A stretch of DNA of 64,000 nucleotides, taken from positions 1-64,000 of the forward strand of contig NZ_LHPC01000056.1 of assembly GCF_001297125.1 (NCBI RefSeq), given 5' to 3'. Position numbers and translations under genes: made by a program. A model generated the notes under the pieces. The model was not told the DNA's origin. It saw nothing but the letters and a program-made list of their open reading frames with translations, and made no database searches. Source of the stretch: Pseudomonas sp. RIT-PI-q (lineage in GTDB: Bacteria; Pseudomonadota; Gammaproteobacteria; Pseudomonadales; Pseudomonadaceae). Position 1 is the stretch's first letter; each line of letters begins with the position of its first letter. This document shows, piece by piece, positions 29,439 to 42,107 of the stretch.

Positions 29439-30206
29439 CTAGCGAAAATCCCGACGCTGACGAATCAACGTATAGGCATTGTGCAGTTCGCGAGTCTTGT
29501 CAGTCGCCTCTCGAACCTGCAACGCCGTCGCACCGCTGCCGGCAATCTTGTCCGGGTGATGACGGCTGAGCAGGCGTCGGTAAGCACGCTTGATCTGCGC
29601 CGGCTCACTGGTGGCGGACACGCCCAATAGCCGCAAGGCGTCCTGATAGGTTGTAACACTGGTGCCCAGCGATCGTTTTTGCGGTTCGTAGTCGGTCGCC
29701 AGCGCTTGCACTTGATGCGGTGTCCAGCCCAGCCATTTACCCCACTGCGTAATCAACTCGCGCTCACTGCCACCGGCACGACCATCGGCCCAGACCATCC
29801 GCCAACAGGCGCGCAAGACACCTTCGGCCGCATGAGGTTGAGCACTCAAACGCCGCAGGTAACCGCGCAACCGGTCATGACCCGACTTGCCGCGATTGAA
29901 CGCGGCAATCGCCCGGCGCTGTGCCGACTCGGTCATTTCCAGCGAACGCATTTCCTGGCGGGCCTGCTGAATGTGGCCATCCACCACCCGTCCATCGCAC
30001 TTGGCCAACCGGCCCAACAACACGAACAATAATTCGTCGTTGCGCAACACCGGACGACCGCCGAGTTTTTCTCGCAAGTGCGCCCAACTCTGCAGATTCA
30101 AACGCCGATCCAGCGCTTGTCCCAACAAGGCGCCAAGCATGGCCCCCGGAATGCTGGCTATGGCAAAGCCTGCTCCGGCTCCAATCAGAGTCCCTGGCCA
30201 CAGCAT
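29439..30206 (-). CDS. djlA: DjlA-like J-domain co-chaperone
   Basis: Membrane-anchored DnaJ-like protein. The 255-residue protein has an N-terminal Gly/Ala-rich hydrophobic helix (residues 3-28), a central TerB-like helical domain (about 55-165) and a C-terminal J domain with HHPDKIAG. The start lies one base after the murU stop region, so it is the third gene of amgK-murU-djlA. Confidence 0.88.
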   Translation of the reverse strand: MLWPGTLIGAGAGFAIASIPGAMLGALLGQALDRRLNLQSWAHLREKLGGRPVLRNDELLFVLLGRLAKCDGRVVDGHIQQARQEMRSLEMTESAQRRAIAAFNRGKSGHDRLRGYLRRLSAQPHAAEGVLRACWRMVWADGRAGGSERELITQWGKWLGWTPHQVQALATDYEPQKRSLGTSVTTYQDALRLLGVSATSEPAQIKRAYRRLLSRHHPDKIAGSGATALQVREATDKTRELHNAYTLIRQRRDFR

Positions 30207-30207
30207 G

Positions 30208-31895
<1,688 letters not shown>

Positions 31896-32025
31896 TGCAA
31901 GGGTCTCCGACGGCGCTAGCCGTCAAGCGGGTCATGCTTTATTATCCAGCATCTTTTTCAGACCATCGAGAGGCGTGCGGCCCACACCGCGGGCAGATGG
32001 CACGCAGGAAGCCCGGACTAATAAG

Positions 32026-34836
32026 ATGGCATTGAAATCCCCCGCGTTTCGTAAAAAATTTCCGTTGTTGGTGACCGGCAGTCTGCTGGCCCTGCAACCT
32101 CTTGCCACTTCGTTCGTGGTCGCCGCGGAACAGTATGACTGCTCAGTCTCTGCTTCGGGTGCCTGGAACTGTGCGCCAAAATCTCCAGCAGCTGCGCTGC
32201 CACCTCGCCCGGTTCATGACGGCAGCGCGGTCAGCGCGGGCGGCGAACCTGCGACCGAGAGCGGCACCAGCGAAGACACCGGTGCCAAGCCTGTACTCGT
32301 TACCGAGTCCAAGGGCCGCGGCCTGAAGTCGCGTAGTGCAGACTACAGCCACCTCGACTGGGTTCCGCGCGAGAACCTCACTGCAGCACAATTGGCCGAA
32401 ACCGGTCCTTACTGCTCTGGTTCCTATATCGAACCGATTCGTCCTGGCATGAATGACAAGACGAATAAAAGTGACGCTCCGACCTTTATCGGCGCCAAGG
32501 CCTCCCGCTACAAGCAGGATGAGCAGATCGCTACCCTGGCCGGTGACGTGGTCATGCGTCAGGGCAGCATGCAGGTCGAAGCCGACGAAGCGAATCTCTA
32601 CCAGGCCGAGAGCCGTGGCGAACTGAACGGCAACGTGCGTGTTCGCGACAACGGCGCGCTGATCGTCGGCGACCACGCCGACGTGCAACTCGACACCGGT
32701 GAAGCCAAGGTCGACAACGCCGAATACGTGATGCACAAATCACGCATTCGCGGTAACGCGCTGTACGCCAAACGTGCCGAGAACGCGATCATCCGCCTCA
32801 AGGATGGTACGTACACCACGTGCGAACCGAACAGCAACGCCTGGCAACTCAAGGGCAACAACATCACCTTGAACCCGGCCACCGGTTTCGGCACCGCGAC
32901 CAACGTGACACTGCGGGTCAAGGACATTCCTGTCCTGTACACCCCGTACATCTACTTCCCGATCGACGACCGTCGCCAGTCGGGCTTCCTGCCGCCGACC
33001 ATCGGCACCGGCAGCGATACCGGCTTCATGCTGGTTACACCGTATTACTTCAACCTGGCACCGAACTACGATGCCACGTTGTACCCACGCTACATGAGCA
33101 AGCACGGTCTGTTGATGGAAGGCGAATTCCGCTACCTGACCAAGTCCAGCGAAGGTCAGTTCGGCGCGGCGTACCTCAATGACGAGGACACCGATCGCAG
33201 CGGGCAGACCGACTACCAGAAAAACCGCTACTTGTATAACTGGCAACACAAGGGTGGTCTGGATTCGCGCGTCTTCACGCAGGTCGACTACACCAAGATC
33301 AGCGATCCGTATTACTTCCAGGATCTGCAGACTGATCAGATTGGTGTGAAAAGCACTGACTACGTGAACCAGCAGGGTTCTGTCAGCTATCGCGGCGACA
33401 GCTACACCGCCCGCGTCAACGCCCAGGCTTATCAGCTGGCGACCGTTTCAAACATCACGCCGTATGATCGTCTGCCGCAGATCACCTTTGATGGTGCACT
33501 GCCGTATCATCCGGGCGGACTGGATTTCAACTACAACACTGAAATCGTGCGGTTTGATCGTGACCTGAAAACCGGCAATTTCACCAACGAAGACGGCAGT
33601 GTGTCCCCTCGTCTCGACACCAACGTTCAAGGTCTGGCTCGCGCCACTGGCGACCGCCTCAACCTTGCGCCAGCTGTCAGCCTGCCGCTGAACTGGACCT
33701 ATGGTTTCTTGAAGCCAACGCTCAAGTACCAGTACACGCAATACCAGCTGGACCTGGACGGCACCGGTAAAAGCCAGATCGTCAGTCAAGAACAAGCAGC
33801 AGCTGCGGCCGGGACTGACAATGTCAACGGCACCTTCAGCAGTAACCAGAACCGTGGCGTGCCGATCGCCAGCATCGACAGCGGCCTGTACTTCGACCGC
33901 AACACTCAATGGTTCGGCAAAAACTATCGCCAGACCCTTGAGCCGCGTCTTTTCTACCTCTATGTCCCAGAGAAAGATCAGGAAGACATTCCAGTCTTCG
34001 ACACCGCTGAATACACCTTCAACTATGCGTCGTTGTTCCGCGACAACCGCTTCTCCGGCTCCGACCGTGTCGGTGATGAAAACAAGCTGTCGCTGGGCGT
34101 AACCAACCGCTGGATCGAAGACGACGGCTTCGAGCGCCAACGCATCAGCGTCGGCCAAGCCCTGTACTTCAAGGATCGCGAAGTCCAACTGCCCGGTGTC
34201 GATGCAAAAACCCGCGCAGATGCGCACGCCAACGTTTCTCCTTATGCGCTGGAGTACGAATATCGCTGGAATCGTGACTGGCGCACCACCGCCGATTACA
34301 ACTGGGACCCGGACAGCCACAGCCCGCGCTCGGGCAGCGCGATGTTCCACTACCAGCCCGAAGACAATCCGAACAAGGTTATCAACGCCGGCTATCGCTA
34401 TCGTAATGACCAGGTGATCTACAACCAGAACACTGGCCAATGGCAATTCGGTGGCGACTATGGCACCCCGGGTACTCCTGGCTTCGTGAAGGACTACTAC
34501 AAAATCGAACAGCACGACTTCTCGGTGATCTGGCCGATCGTGCCGCAATGGAACGCCATCAGCCGCTGGCAGTATGACTACAACCGCAACCGTACCCTGG
34601 AAGCCTTCGGTGGTTTCGAGTACGACAACTGCTGCTGGAAACTGCGCCTGATCAACCGTTACTGGGTTTCCTACGACGAATTCAGTCAGGATGCCCCGCA
34701 AAACGAAAAAGGCGACCATGGCGTCTTCCTCCAAATTGTTCTGAAGGGACTCGGCGGCCTCACCGGCGCCAAAGTAGAGAGCTTCCTCGACAAAGGCATT
34801 CAAGGTTATCGTGAACGTGAAGACCAAGCTTTCTGA
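32026..34836 (+). CDS. lptD: LPS-assembly protein LptD
   Basis: Outer-membrane beta-barrel that inserts lipopolysaccharide into the outer leaflet with LptE. The 936-residue precursor has a signal peptide (cleavage near residue 33) and a periplasmic OstA/jellyroll domain with repeated [17 protein letters not shown]-like strands. A long C-terminal barrel ends with [10 protein letters not shown]-type sequence ([17 protein letters not shown]). Cys residues near the N-terminus (YDCSV, WNC) and the CC pair provide the known disulfides. ATG at 32026 ([12 protein letters not shown]) was chosen because it precedes the signal peptide. Confidence 0.96.
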   Translation: MALKSPAFRKKFPLLVTGSLLALQPLATSFVVAAEQYDCSVSASGAWNCAPKSPAAALPPRPVHDGSAVSAGGEPATESGTSEDTGAKPVLVTESKGRGLKSRSADYSHLDWVPRENLTAAQLAETGPYCSGSYIEPIRPGMNDKTNKSDAPTFIGAKASRYKQDEQIATLAGDVVMRQGSMQVEADEANLYQAESRGELNGNVRVRDNGALIVGDHADVQLDTGEAKVDNAEYVMHKSRIRGNALYAKRAENAIIRLKDGTYTTCEPNSNAWQLKGNNITLNPATGFGTATNVTLRVKDIPVLYTPYIYFPIDDRRQSGFLPPTIGTGSDTGFMLVTPYYFNLAPNYDATLYPRYMSKHGLLMEGEFRYLTKSSEGQFGAAYLNDEDTDRSGQTDYQKNRYLYNWQHKGGLDSRVFTQVDYTKISDPYYFQDLQTDQIGVKSTDYVNQQGSVSYRGDSYTARVNAQAYQLATVSNITPYDRLPQITFDGALPYHPGGLDFNYNTEIVRFDRDLKTGNFTNEDGSVSPRLDTNVQGLARATGDRLNLAPAVSLPLNWTYGFLKPTLKYQYTQYQLDLDGTGKSQIVSQEQAAAAAGTDNVNGTFSSNQNRGVPIASIDSGLYFDRNTQWFGKNYRQTLEPRLFYLYVPEKDQEDIPVFDTAEYTFNYASLFRDNRFSGSDRVGDENKLSLGVTNRWIEDDGFERQRISVGQALYFKDREVQLPGVDAKTRADAHANVSPYALEYEYRWNRDWRTTADYNWDPDSHSPRSGSAMFHYQPEDNPNKVINAGYRYRNDQVIYNQNTGQWQFGGDYGTPGTPGFVKDYYKIEQHDFSVIWPIVPQWNAISRWQYDYNRNRTLEAFGGFEYDNCCWKLRLINRYWVSYDEFSQDAPQNEKGDHGVFLQIVLKGLGGLTGAKVESFLDKGIQGYREREDQAF

Positions 34837-36133
34837 TTGTCTGCGCCCGCTGATGCTGGGCGCGCTGTTCCTGGGTACTGCGGCCAACGCCGCGGTACAG
34901 TCCATCGATAAAGTGGTGGCCATTGTCGACAACGATGTGGTCATGCAGAGCCAACTGGACCAACGTGTTCATGAAGTTCAGCAAACCATCGCCAAACGCG
35001 GCGCTGCCGTACCGCCGGCCGGCGTGCTGGATCAGCAGGTGCTTGAGCGTCTGATCGTCGAAAACCTGCAACTGCAGATCGGCGAACGCTCCGGCATCCG
35101 TATTACCGATGAAGAACTGAACCAGGCTGTCGGCACCATTGCCCAGCGCAACAACATGACCGTGGATCAATTCCGCGCCGCCCTGACTCGCGACGGTCTG
35201 TCTTACGACGACGCCCGTGACCAGATTCGCCGCGAAATGGTCATCAGCCGTGTGCGTCAGCGCCGTGTGGCCGAGCGCATCCAGGTTTCCGAACAGGAAG
35301 TGAAGAACTTCCTCGCTTCCGACCTCGGCAAAATGCAGTTGTCCGAAGAGTTTCGTCTGGCCAACATCCTGATTCCTACGCCGGAAAGCGCCAACTCCGA
35401 CGCGATTCAGAATGCCGCCAAACAGGCCGACGCGGTGTACCAGCAGCTCAAGCAAGGCGCTGACTTCGGTCAGTTGGCAATCGCCAAGTCCGCCAGCGAA
35501 ACCGCTCTGGAAGGCGGCGACATGGGTTGGCGTAAAGCCGCTCAATTGCCACCTCCGTTCGATCGCATGCTGGGCACCATGGCTGTCGGCGACATTACTC
35601 AACCCATGCGCACGCCGGGTGGCTTCATCATCCTGAAGATCCTCGACAAGCGTGGCGGTGAGACCCAGGTGCGCGACGAAGTGCATGTGCGTCATATCCT
35701 GGTCAAGCCGAGCCCGATCCGCGACGAAGCAAAAACCAAAGCACTGGCCGAGTCCCTCTACACCCGTATCGAAGCGGGCGAAGACTTCGGCGAGCTGGCG
35801 AAAAGCTATTCGGAAGACCCGGGCTCCGCTCTCAACGGCGGCGACCTGAACTGGATCGACCCGAATGCACTCGTACCCGAGTTCCGCGAAGTGATGGCCA
35901 AGACCCCTCAAGGCAAGCTGTCCAAGCCGTTCCAGACTCAATATGGCTGGCACGTCCTGGAAGTCCTTGGACGCCGCGCCACCGACAACACGACTCAAGC
36001 GCGTGAGCAGCAAGCAATGACCGTACTGCGTAACCGCAAATACGACGAAGAGCTGCAAACCTGGCTGCGTCAGATCCGTGACGAAGCGTACGTAGAGATC
36101 AAACTCCCTGGTGCAGACCAGGCACCACAGTGA
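34817..36133 (+). CDS. surA: periplasmic chaperone and peptidyl-prolyl isomerase SurA
   Basis: Chaperone that escorts outer-membrane proteins, including LptD, to the BAM complex. The 438-residue precursor has a signal peptide, an N-terminal SurA_N domain and two parvulin domains (about residues 175-275 and 285-385), each with the family HILV/HVRHI-type motifs. The start is GTG at 34817 (MKTKLSDCL). A GTG at 34811 is possible. Either way it overlaps lptD by 20-26 bp, so the pair is likely translationally coupled. Confidence 0.95.
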   Translation: MKTKLSDCLRPLMLGALFLGTAANAAVQSIDKVVAIVDNDVVMQSQLDQRVHEVQQTIAKRGAAVPPAGVLDQQVLERLIVENLQLQIGERSGIRITDEELNQAVGTIAQRNNMTVDQFRAALTRDGLSYDDARDQIRREMVISRVRQRRVAERIQVSEQEVKNFLASDLGKMQLSEEFRLANILIPTPESANSDAIQNAAKQADAVYQQLKQGADFGQLAIAKSASETALEGGDMGWRKAAQLPPPFDRMLGTMAVGDITQPMRTPGGFIILKILDKRGGETQVRDEVHVRHILVKPSPIRDEAKTKALAESLYTRIEAGEDFGELAKSYSEDPGSALNGGDLNWIDPNALVPEFREVMAKTPQGKLSKPFQTQYGWHVLEVLGRRATDNTTQAREQQAMTVLRNRKYDEELQTWLRQIRDEAYVEIKLPGADQAPQ

Positions 36134-37119
36134 AACCCAAACGTTTCGCGCTGACACCCGGCGAGCCGGCCGGCATAGGTCCTGACCTGTGCCTGCTGCT
36201 CGCCTCGCAAGCCCAGCCACATCCCCTGATTGCCATTACCAGCCGCGACCTGCTCCTTGAGCGGGCTGCGCAGCTGGGTGTGGTTGTCGATTTGCTGCCG
36301 GTAACACCGGACCACTGGCCGGATATACCCGCGCCAGCCAACAGCCTGTATGTGTGGGATACGCCGCTCAACGCGAAAGTGACCGCAGGGCAACTGGACA
36401 AGGCCAATGCCGCTTTCGTTCTGCAAACCCTGACCCGAGCGGGGCAAGGCTGCCTGGACGGGCATTTCGCCGGCATGATCACTGCCCCTGTGCACAAGGG
36501 CGTGATCAATGAATCCGGGATCGCCTTTTCCGGGCACACGGAATTTCTCGCTGACCTGACCCACACCGCACAAGTGGTGATGATGCTCGCCACCCGCGGA
36601 TTGCGCGTGGCGCTGGTCACCACTCACCTGCCCCTTCGTGAGATTGCCGATGCAATCACACCGGAGCGTCTGGAGCGGGTCACGCGGATTCTGCACGCCG
36701 ATCTGCAAGAAAAATTCGGCATCGCCCAGCCACGCATCCTCGTCTGCGGGCTCAACCCGCACGCCGGCGAAGGCGGACACCTGGGCCATGAAGAAATCGA
36801 CATCATCGAACCTACATTAGAGCGCCTGCGCGGCGAGGGCATGGACCTTCGCGGCCCCCTGCCCGCCGACACTCTGTTTACCCCCAAATATCTGGAGCAC
36901 TGCGACGCGGTGCTGGCGATGTACCACGACCAGGGCCTGCCTGTGCTGAAATACAAAGGCTTCGGCGCGGCAGTCAACGTGACTCTCGGCTTGCCGATCA
37001 TCCGCACATCGGTCGACCACGGCACCGCCCTGGATTTGGCCGGCAGCGGCAAAATCGATACCGGCAGCCTGCAAGTCGCCCTGGAAACCGCCTACCAGAT
37101 GGCCGAGACCCGTTTATGA
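36130..37119 (+). CDS. pdxA: 4-hydroxythreonine-4-phosphate dehydrogenase
   Basis: NAD-dependent step of pyridoxal phosphate synthesis. The 329-residue protein shows [12 protein letters not shown] at the N-terminus, [13 protein letters not shown] and the metal-binding His in [16 protein letters not shown]. It begins with GTG at 36130, overlapping the surA stop. It is part of the conserved surA-pdxA-rsmA-apaG-apaH order. Confidence 0.95.
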   Translation: MKPKRFALTPGEPAGIGPDLCLLLASQAQPHPLIAITSRDLLLERAAQLGVVVDLLPVTPDHWPDIPAPANSLYVWDTPLNAKVTAGQLDKANAAFVLQTLTRAGQGCLDGHFAGMITAPVHKGVINESGIAFSGHTEFLADLTHTAQVVMMLATRGLRVALVTTHLPLREIADAITPERLERVTRILHADLQEKFGIAQPRILVCGLNPHAGEGGHLGHEEIDIIEPTLERLRGEGMDLRGPLPADTLFTPKYLEHCDAVLAMYHDQGLPVLKYKGFGAAVNVTLGLPIIRTSVDHGTALDLAGSGKIDTGSLQVALETAYQMAETRL

Positions 37120-37934
37120 CCGAGCATTACCAACACAAGGCGCGCAAACGCTTTGGCCAAAACTTCCTGCACGATGCCGGCGTTATCGACCGCATCCTGC
37201 GTGCCATCCGCGCCAAGCCTGAAGACCACCTGCTGGAAATCGGTCCGGGCCAGGGCGCTTTGACCCAAGGTCTGCTCAACAGTGGCGCTCAGCTGGACGT
37301 GGTCGAGCTGGACAAGGATCTGGTCCCGATCCTCAATCAGCAGTTCGCCCACAAGAGCAACTTCAACCTGCATCAGGGTGATGCGCTGAAGTTCGACTTC
37401 AACAGCCTGAACGCCGCACCGAACAGCCTGCGAGTGGTCGGCAACCTGCCGTACAACATCTCTACGCCGCTGATTTTCCACCTGCTGCACAACGCCAGCC
37501 TGATTCGCGACATGCACTTCATGCTGCAAAAGGAAGTGGTCGAGCGTCTGGCAGCCGGTCCTGGGGGGGGTGATTGGGGCCGCCTGTCGATCATGGTTCA
37601 GTATCACTGCAGGGTTGAGCATCTGTTCAACGTAGGTCCGGGCGCGTTCAATCCGCCGCCAAAAGTCGATTCGGCCATCGTCCGCCTGGTGCCGCACGCC
37701 GTGCTGCCGCACCCGGCCAAGGATCACAAGCTGTTGGAACGCGTCGTGCGCGAAGCCTTCAACCAGCGCCGCAAAACCCTGCGCAACACCCTCAAGCTGC
37801 TGTTGAGCAACGCTGAAATCGAAGCCGCCGGCGTCGACGGCAGCCTGCGTCCCGAGCAGCTCGATCTGGCCGCTTTCGTACGTCTAGCCGACAAGCTCAG
37901 CGAACAAGTCCTACAGGCGCCTGCGGACATCTGA
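37116..37934 (+). CDS. rsmA: 16S rRNA (adenine1518/1519-N6)-dimethyltransferase
   Basis: KsgA methyltransferase acting on helix 45 of 16S rRNA. The 272-residue protein has [10 protein letters not shown], the SAM motif [10 protein letters not shown] and the catalytic NLPYN. The start overlaps the pdxA stop (ATGA). A run of eight G at 37563-37570 lies within the coding sequence (Pro-Gly-Gly-Gly), a spot where slippage would frameshift the protein. Confidence 0.96.
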   Translation: MTEHYQHKARKRFGQNFLHDAGVIDRILRAIRAKPEDHLLEIGPGQGALTQGLLNSGAQLDVVELDKDLVPILNQQFAHKSNFNLHQGDALKFDFNSLNAAPNSLRVVGNLPYNISTPLIFHLLHNASLIRDMHFMLQKEVVERLAAGPGGGDWGRLSIMVQYHCRVEHLFNVGPGAFNPPPKVDSAIVRLVPHAVLPHPAKDHKLLERVVREAFNQRRKTLRNTLKLLLSNAEIEAAGVDGSLRPEQLDLAAFVRLADKLSEQVLQAPADI

Positions 37935-38057
37935 CAGGCTTGAGGCGTTATCGGGTAGGACACCAGCCGTCATGTCTGGTTTACTACCCGATACTTGGCC
38001 TAGACTGAGTTCCATCAGCTACGCCCCGCGTCCCGCTTCGTTTTTAAGGCCTCTTGC

Positions 38058-38438
38058 ATGTCCGATCCTCGTTATCAGGTCGACGTCAGCGTCGTCACTC
38101 GCTATCTGGCAGAACAATCGCAACCCGAGCACGAGCGCTTTGCCTTCGCTTACACCATTACCGTGCAAAACAACGGCGAGTTACCAGCCAAGCTACTGTC
38201 ACGACATTGGGTCATCACCGACGGTGACGGGCATGTCGAGGAAGTACGCGGCGCCGGCGTTGTGGGTCAGCAACCGCTGATCGAGCCGGGCAAGAGCCAT
38301 ACCTACAGCAGCGGGACGGTCATGACCTCCAAGGTCGGAACGATGCAGGGCACTTACCAGATGATTGCCGACGACGGTAAGCACTTCGACGCTGTCATCG
38401 CGCCCTTCCGGCTGGCGGTGCCCGGCGCCTTGCACTAA
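38058..38438 (+). CDS. apaG: ApaG (DUF525) protein
   Basis: Single-domain fibronectin-III-like protein of unknown biochemical role. The 126 residues span the family domain, with TITVQNNGE and [12 protein letters not shown] motifs. The stop codon overlaps the apaH start (apaG ends and apaH begins at 38438), so the two are coupled. Confidence 0.94.
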   Translation: MSDPRYQVDVSVVTRYLAEQSQPEHERFAFAYTITVQNNGELPAKLLSRHWVITDGDGHVEEVRGAGVVGQQPLIEPGKSHTYSSGTVMTSKVGTMQGTYQMIADDGKHFDAVIAPFRLAVPGALH

Positions 38439-39322
38439 TGGCGACGTATGCCGTCGGCGATCTGCAAGGCTGCCTTGAAGCGCTGCAATGTCTGCTCAAA
38501 AAAGTCGCCTTCGATCCGATGAAGGATCGTCTGTGGCTGGTCGGCGCTCTGGTCAACCGCGGCCCGCAGTCTCTGGAAACCTTGCGCTTCCTCTATAGCA
38601 TCCGCGAATCGCTGGTGTGCGTACTCGGCAACCACGACCTGCACTTGCTGGCTGCCGGGAAGAACATCGAACGCCTGAAGAAAGCCGACACCCTGCGCGA
38701 GATTATCGACGCGCCCGATTGCGCCGAGCTGCTGGAATGGCTGCGCCAGCAAAAACTCATGCACTACGACGAGCAACGTAACGTTGCGCTGGTGCATGCG
38801 GGCATTCCGCCGCAATGGTCGCTGCGCAAAGCCCTGAAGTGCGCCGCCGAGGTCGAGACGGCCCTGCGCGACGACAACCTGCTCCCGCCCTACCTCGACG
38901 GCATGTACGGCAACGACCCGGCGAAATGGGACAGCGACCTCACAGGCGTGCCACGCCTGCGGTTGATCACCAACTATTTCACCCGCATGCGCTTCTGCAC
39001 TGCCGAAGGCAAGCTTGACCTCAAGAGCAAGGAAGGCCTCGACTCTGCACCGCCGGGTTACAAACCCTGGTTCCAGCACAAGGAGCGCAAGACCAAAGGC
39101 TTGAAGATCATCTTCGGTCATTGGGCCGCGCTGGAAGGCAAAGTCCAGGAGCCGGGCATCTCGGCCCTCGACACCGGCTGCGTCTGGGGCGGTGCCTTGA
39201 CCCTGATGAACGTCGACAGCTTTGAGCGCCTGTCCTGCAAATGCGACGAGCACGGCCATGCTGCCGTGCCGCCAGTCGCCTCACAAATTTCCGAACCATC
39301 GTCAGCCAGCGCCCCGCGCTAG
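38438..39322 (+). CDS. apaH: bis(5'-nucleosyl)-tetraphosphatase, symmetrical
   Basis: Hydrolyses Ap4A and Np4-capped RNA. The 294-residue calcineurin-like phosphatase has VGDLQGC, the [11 protein letters not shown] segment, GNHDLHL and the C-terminal HWAALEG and GCVWGG motifs. In most phosphoesterases the second motif is GDxVxRG; here the Asp is replaced by Ala (GALVNRG), which is common in this family. Confidence 0.93.
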   Translation: MATYAVGDLQGCLEALQCLLKKVAFDPMKDRLWLVGALVNRGPQSLETLRFLYSIRESLVCVLGNHDLHLLAAGKNIERLKKADTLREIIDAPDCAELLEWLRQQKLMHYDEQRNVALVHAGIPPQWSLRKALKCAAEVETALRDDNLLPPYLDGMYGNDPAKWDSDLTGVPRLRLITNYFTRMRFCTAEGKLDLKSKEGLDSAPPGYKPWFQHKERKTKGLKIIFGHWAALEGKVQEPGISALDTGCVWGGALTLMNVDSFERLSCKCDEHGHAAVPPVASQISEPSSASAPR

Positions 39323-39355
39323 ACTGCGCTTTCAGCCGAGCCACAGGAGCCCGCC

Positions 39356-39685
39356 ATGAGCGAATTCAAACGTATCCCCCCGGAACAGGCCCAGGCCCTG
39401 CGCGAACAAGGCGCGGTGGTGGTCGACGTCCGCGACCCTGCAACTTATGCCGCGCTGCACATCGCTGGCTCGAAGCATCTGGACAACGTTTCTATCTCGG
39501 ATTTCATCCGTGCCGCCGACCTGGATGCCCCGACGGTAGTGGTCTGCTATCACGGCAATTCCAGCCAGAGCGCGGCGGCGTACCTGATCAGCCAGGGCTT
39601 CTCCGACGTCTACAGCATGGATGGCGGTTTCGAACTGTGGCGTACGACTTATCCTTCGGAAACGGCGCAAGGCACCTCCGAATAA
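39356..39685 (+). CDS. glpE: thiosulfate sulfurtransferase GlpE
   Basis: Single-domain rhodanese, which moves a sulfane sulfur from thiosulfate to an acceptor. The 109-residue protein has the active-site cysteine in [13 protein letters not shown] and the conserved DVRDPATY. It follows apaH by 33 bp in the same direction. Confidence 0.93.
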   Translation: MSEFKRIPPEQAQALREQGAVVVDVRDPATYAALHIAGSKHLDNVSISDFIRAADLDAPTVVVCYHGNSSQSAAAYLISQGFSDVYSMDGGFELWRTTYPSETAQGTSE

Positions 39686-39982
39686 TTTTTTTGTAACACG
39701 CGAGGCCCCAGCCGCCGCGGGCTAGCGCGGTGGCAGACGAACGGTCTGCCACAACTAATTACGTATCTCGCCTTTACCTCCCGAATAAGCAACTATCCTT
39801 AAGCGCAGGCCATCCAAAACAGGGGAGAGCCGGTACACCGGCGCGCGGGTCATCGGGAGTAGCTTTCGGGGCGGTACGCTTTGAAAGGGTTCTGGGGGGT
39901 AAACAGCAACTGCATATCCGGTTGCTGCCAGCATCGACTGACTGATCCGGCGTCGGCTCCACGTATCGAGCGAGGTGACGTC
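39686..39982. other. non-coding region before prkA with a hairpin and a sigma-S-like -10
   Basis: No gene seen. A strong 9-bp hairpin, GTGGCAGAC/GTCTGCCAC (39730-39738 with 39744-39752), lies after glpE without a T-run. CTATCCT (39793-39799) is one mismatch from the sigma-S -10 CTATACT. In other Pseudomonas, the prkA cluster is stress- or sigma-S-linked, so a sigma-S promoter here is plausible but not shown. Confidence 0.4.
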
Positions 39983-41905
39983 ATGAGTATCTTTAGCCAC
40001 TTCCAACAACGCTTCGAGTCCACACGCCAGGAAGAACTCTCGCTGCAAGAGTATCTTGAGCTGTGTAAACAGGACCGCAGCGCCTACGCCTCCGCCGCCG
40101 AGCGTTTGCTGCTGGCCATCGGAGAACCGGAGCTGCTCGACACCTCGACCAACTCGAGGCTGTCGCGAATCTTCTCCAACAAGGTGATCCGCCGCTATCC
40201 GGCCTTTGAAGACTTCCACGGGATGGAAGAATGCATCGACCAGATCGTGTCGTATTTCCGCCACGCCGCTCAAGGCCTGGAAGAGAAGAAACAAATCCTT
40301 TATCTGCTCGGCCCCGTCGGTGGCGGTAAATCGTCCCTGGCCGAGAAGCTGAAACAGCTGATCGAAAAAGTGCCGTTCTACGCAATCAAGGGCTCGCCGG
40401 TATTCGAATCACCTCTGGGTCTGTTCAACGCCACCGAAGATGGCGCGATCCTCGAGGAAGACTTCGGCATCCCACGGCGCTACCTCAACACTATCATGTC
40501 GCCATGGGCCACCAAACGCCTGGCCGAGTTCGGCGGCGACATCAGCCAGTTCCGTGTAGTGAAACTCTATCCGTCGATCCTCAACCAGATCGCCGTCGCC
40601 AAAACCGAGCCGGGTGACGAAAACAACCAGGACATCTCGGCACTGGTGGGTAAGGTCGATATCCGCAAACTCGAAGAATTCCCACAAAACGACGCCGACG
40701 CCTACAGCTACTCGGGCGCACTGTGCCGGGCCAACCAGGGCCTGATGGAATTCGTCGAAATGTTCAAGGCACCGATCAAGGTGCTGCACCCATTGCTGAC
40801 CGCCACCCAGGAAGGCAACTACAACAGTACCGAAGGTCTCGGTGCGATTCCGTTCACCGGGATCCTGCTGGCCCACTCCAACGAATCGGAATGGCACACC
40901 TTCCGCAACAACAAGAACAACGAAGCCTTCATCGACCGGATCTACATCGTCAAAGTACCGTACTGCCTACGGGTCAGCGACGAAGTGAAAATCTACGACA
41001 AGCTCCTGTTCAACAGCTCCCTGGCCAAGGCTCACTGCGCGCCTGACACCTTGAAGATGCTCGCCCAGTTCACCGTGCTCTCGCGCCTCAAGGAGCCGGA
41101 AAACTCCAACATCTACTCCAAGATGCGCGTGTATGACGGCGAAAACCTCAAGGACACCGATCCGAAGGCCAAGTCGATCCAGGAATATCGCGACAACGCC
41201 GGTGTCGACGAAGGCATGAACGGTCTTTCAACCCGCTTCGCGTTCAAGATTCTGTCGAAGGTCTTCAACTTCGATCCGCATGAAATCGCCGCCAACCCGG
41301 TGCACCTGCTGTACGTGCTGGAACAACAGATCGAACAGGAGCAATTCCAGGCCGAGACCCGTGAACGCTATCTGCGTTTCCTCAAGGAGTACCTGGCACC
41401 GCGTTATATCGAATTCATCGGCAAGGAGATCCAGACCGCCTATCTCGAGTCTTACAGCGAGTACGGCCAGAACATCTTCGATCGCTACGTGCTGTACGCA
41501 GACTTCTGGATCCAGGACCAGGAATACCGCGACCCGGAAACCGGCGAAATCCTCAACCGCGTAGCGCTGAACGAAGAACTGGAGAAAATCGAAAAACCAG
41601 CCGGCATCAGCAATCCGAAGGATTTCCGCAACGAAATCGTCAACTTCGTACTGCGCGCCCGGGCCAACAACAACGGCAAGAATCCAACCTGGCTCAGCTA
41701 CGAAAAACTGCGGGTGGTCATCGAGAAGAAAATGTTCTCGAACACCGAGGACCTGCTGCCGGTCATCAGCTTCAACGCCAAGGCCAGCAAAGAGGACCAG
41801 CAGAAGCACAACGACTTCGTCACACGGATGGTCGAGCGGGGCTACACCGACAAACAGGTACGACTGCTGTCCGAGTGGTATCTGCGGGTCAGAAAATCAC
41901 AATAA
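39983..41905 (+). CDS. prkA: PrkA (YeaG) serine protein kinase
   Basis: Stress-induced AAA-type kinase. The 640-residue protein has an N-terminal AAA+ ATPase domain with Walker A GPVGGGKSSL and a C-terminal PrkA kinase-like domain. The start at 39983 (MSIFSHFQQRF) is supported by family sequence. It leads the conserved prkA-yeaH-spoVR cluster, which is sigma-S-dependent in enterics and linked to nutrient starvation. Confidence 0.93.
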   Translation: MSIFSHFQQRFESTRQEELSLQEYLELCKQDRSAYASAAERLLLAIGEPELLDTSTNSRLSRIFSNKVIRRYPAFEDFHGMEECIDQIVSYFRHAAQGLEEKKQILYLLGPVGGGKSSLAEKLKQLIEKVPFYAIKGSPVFESPLGLFNATEDGAILEEDFGIPRRYLNTIMSPWATKRLAEFGGDISQFRVVKLYPSILNQIAVAKTEPGDENNQDISALVGKVDIRKLEEFPQNDADAYSYSGALCRANQGLMEFVEMFKAPIKVLHPLLTATQEGNYNSTEGLGAIPFTGILLAHSNESEWHTFRNNKNNEAFIDRIYIVKVPYCLRVSDEVKIYDKLLFNSSLAKAHCAPDTLKMLAQFTVLSRLKEPENSNIYSKMRVYDGENLKDTDPKAKSIQEYRDNAGVDEGMNGLSTRFAFKILSKVFNFDPHEIAANPVHLLYVLEQQIEQEQFQAETRERYLRFLKEYLAPRYIEFIGKEIQTAYLESYSEYGQNIFDRYVLYADFWIQDQEYRDPETGEILNRVALNEELEKIEKPAGISNPKDFRNEIVNFVLRARANNNGKNPTWLSYEKLRVVIEKKMFSNTEDLLPVISFNAKASKEDQQKHNDFVTRMVERGYTDKQVRLLSEWYLRVRKSQ

Positions 41906-41935
41906 CCCGCTGCCGGTCAGACCGGTTGTCGTCAG

Positions 41936-41977
41936 CCAGAGGCCTGTGTACGCGTTTTCTGTTACACAGACCTCTGG
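41936..41977. promoter_or_regulatory. long hairpin between prkA and yeaH
   Basis: CCAGAGG-C-CTGTGTA (41936-41950) and TACACAG-A-CCTCTGG (41963-41977) form two 7-bp stems separated by one C/A mismatch, with a 12-nt loop. It has no T-run, so an mRNA processing or stability role is more likely than termination. Confidence 0.5.
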
Positions 41978-42107
41978 AAGGTGTTCGAAAGTCGGTAGCA
42001 AGGTTCAGGCAGTATTCAAAAGCGCTTGGGGGAGCGTGTACATCCCTTGGCACGGTCGATGCTGCATAACCGCTCGCCCCTTTCAGGACAGCTTCTAAGG
42101 AGCAGTC

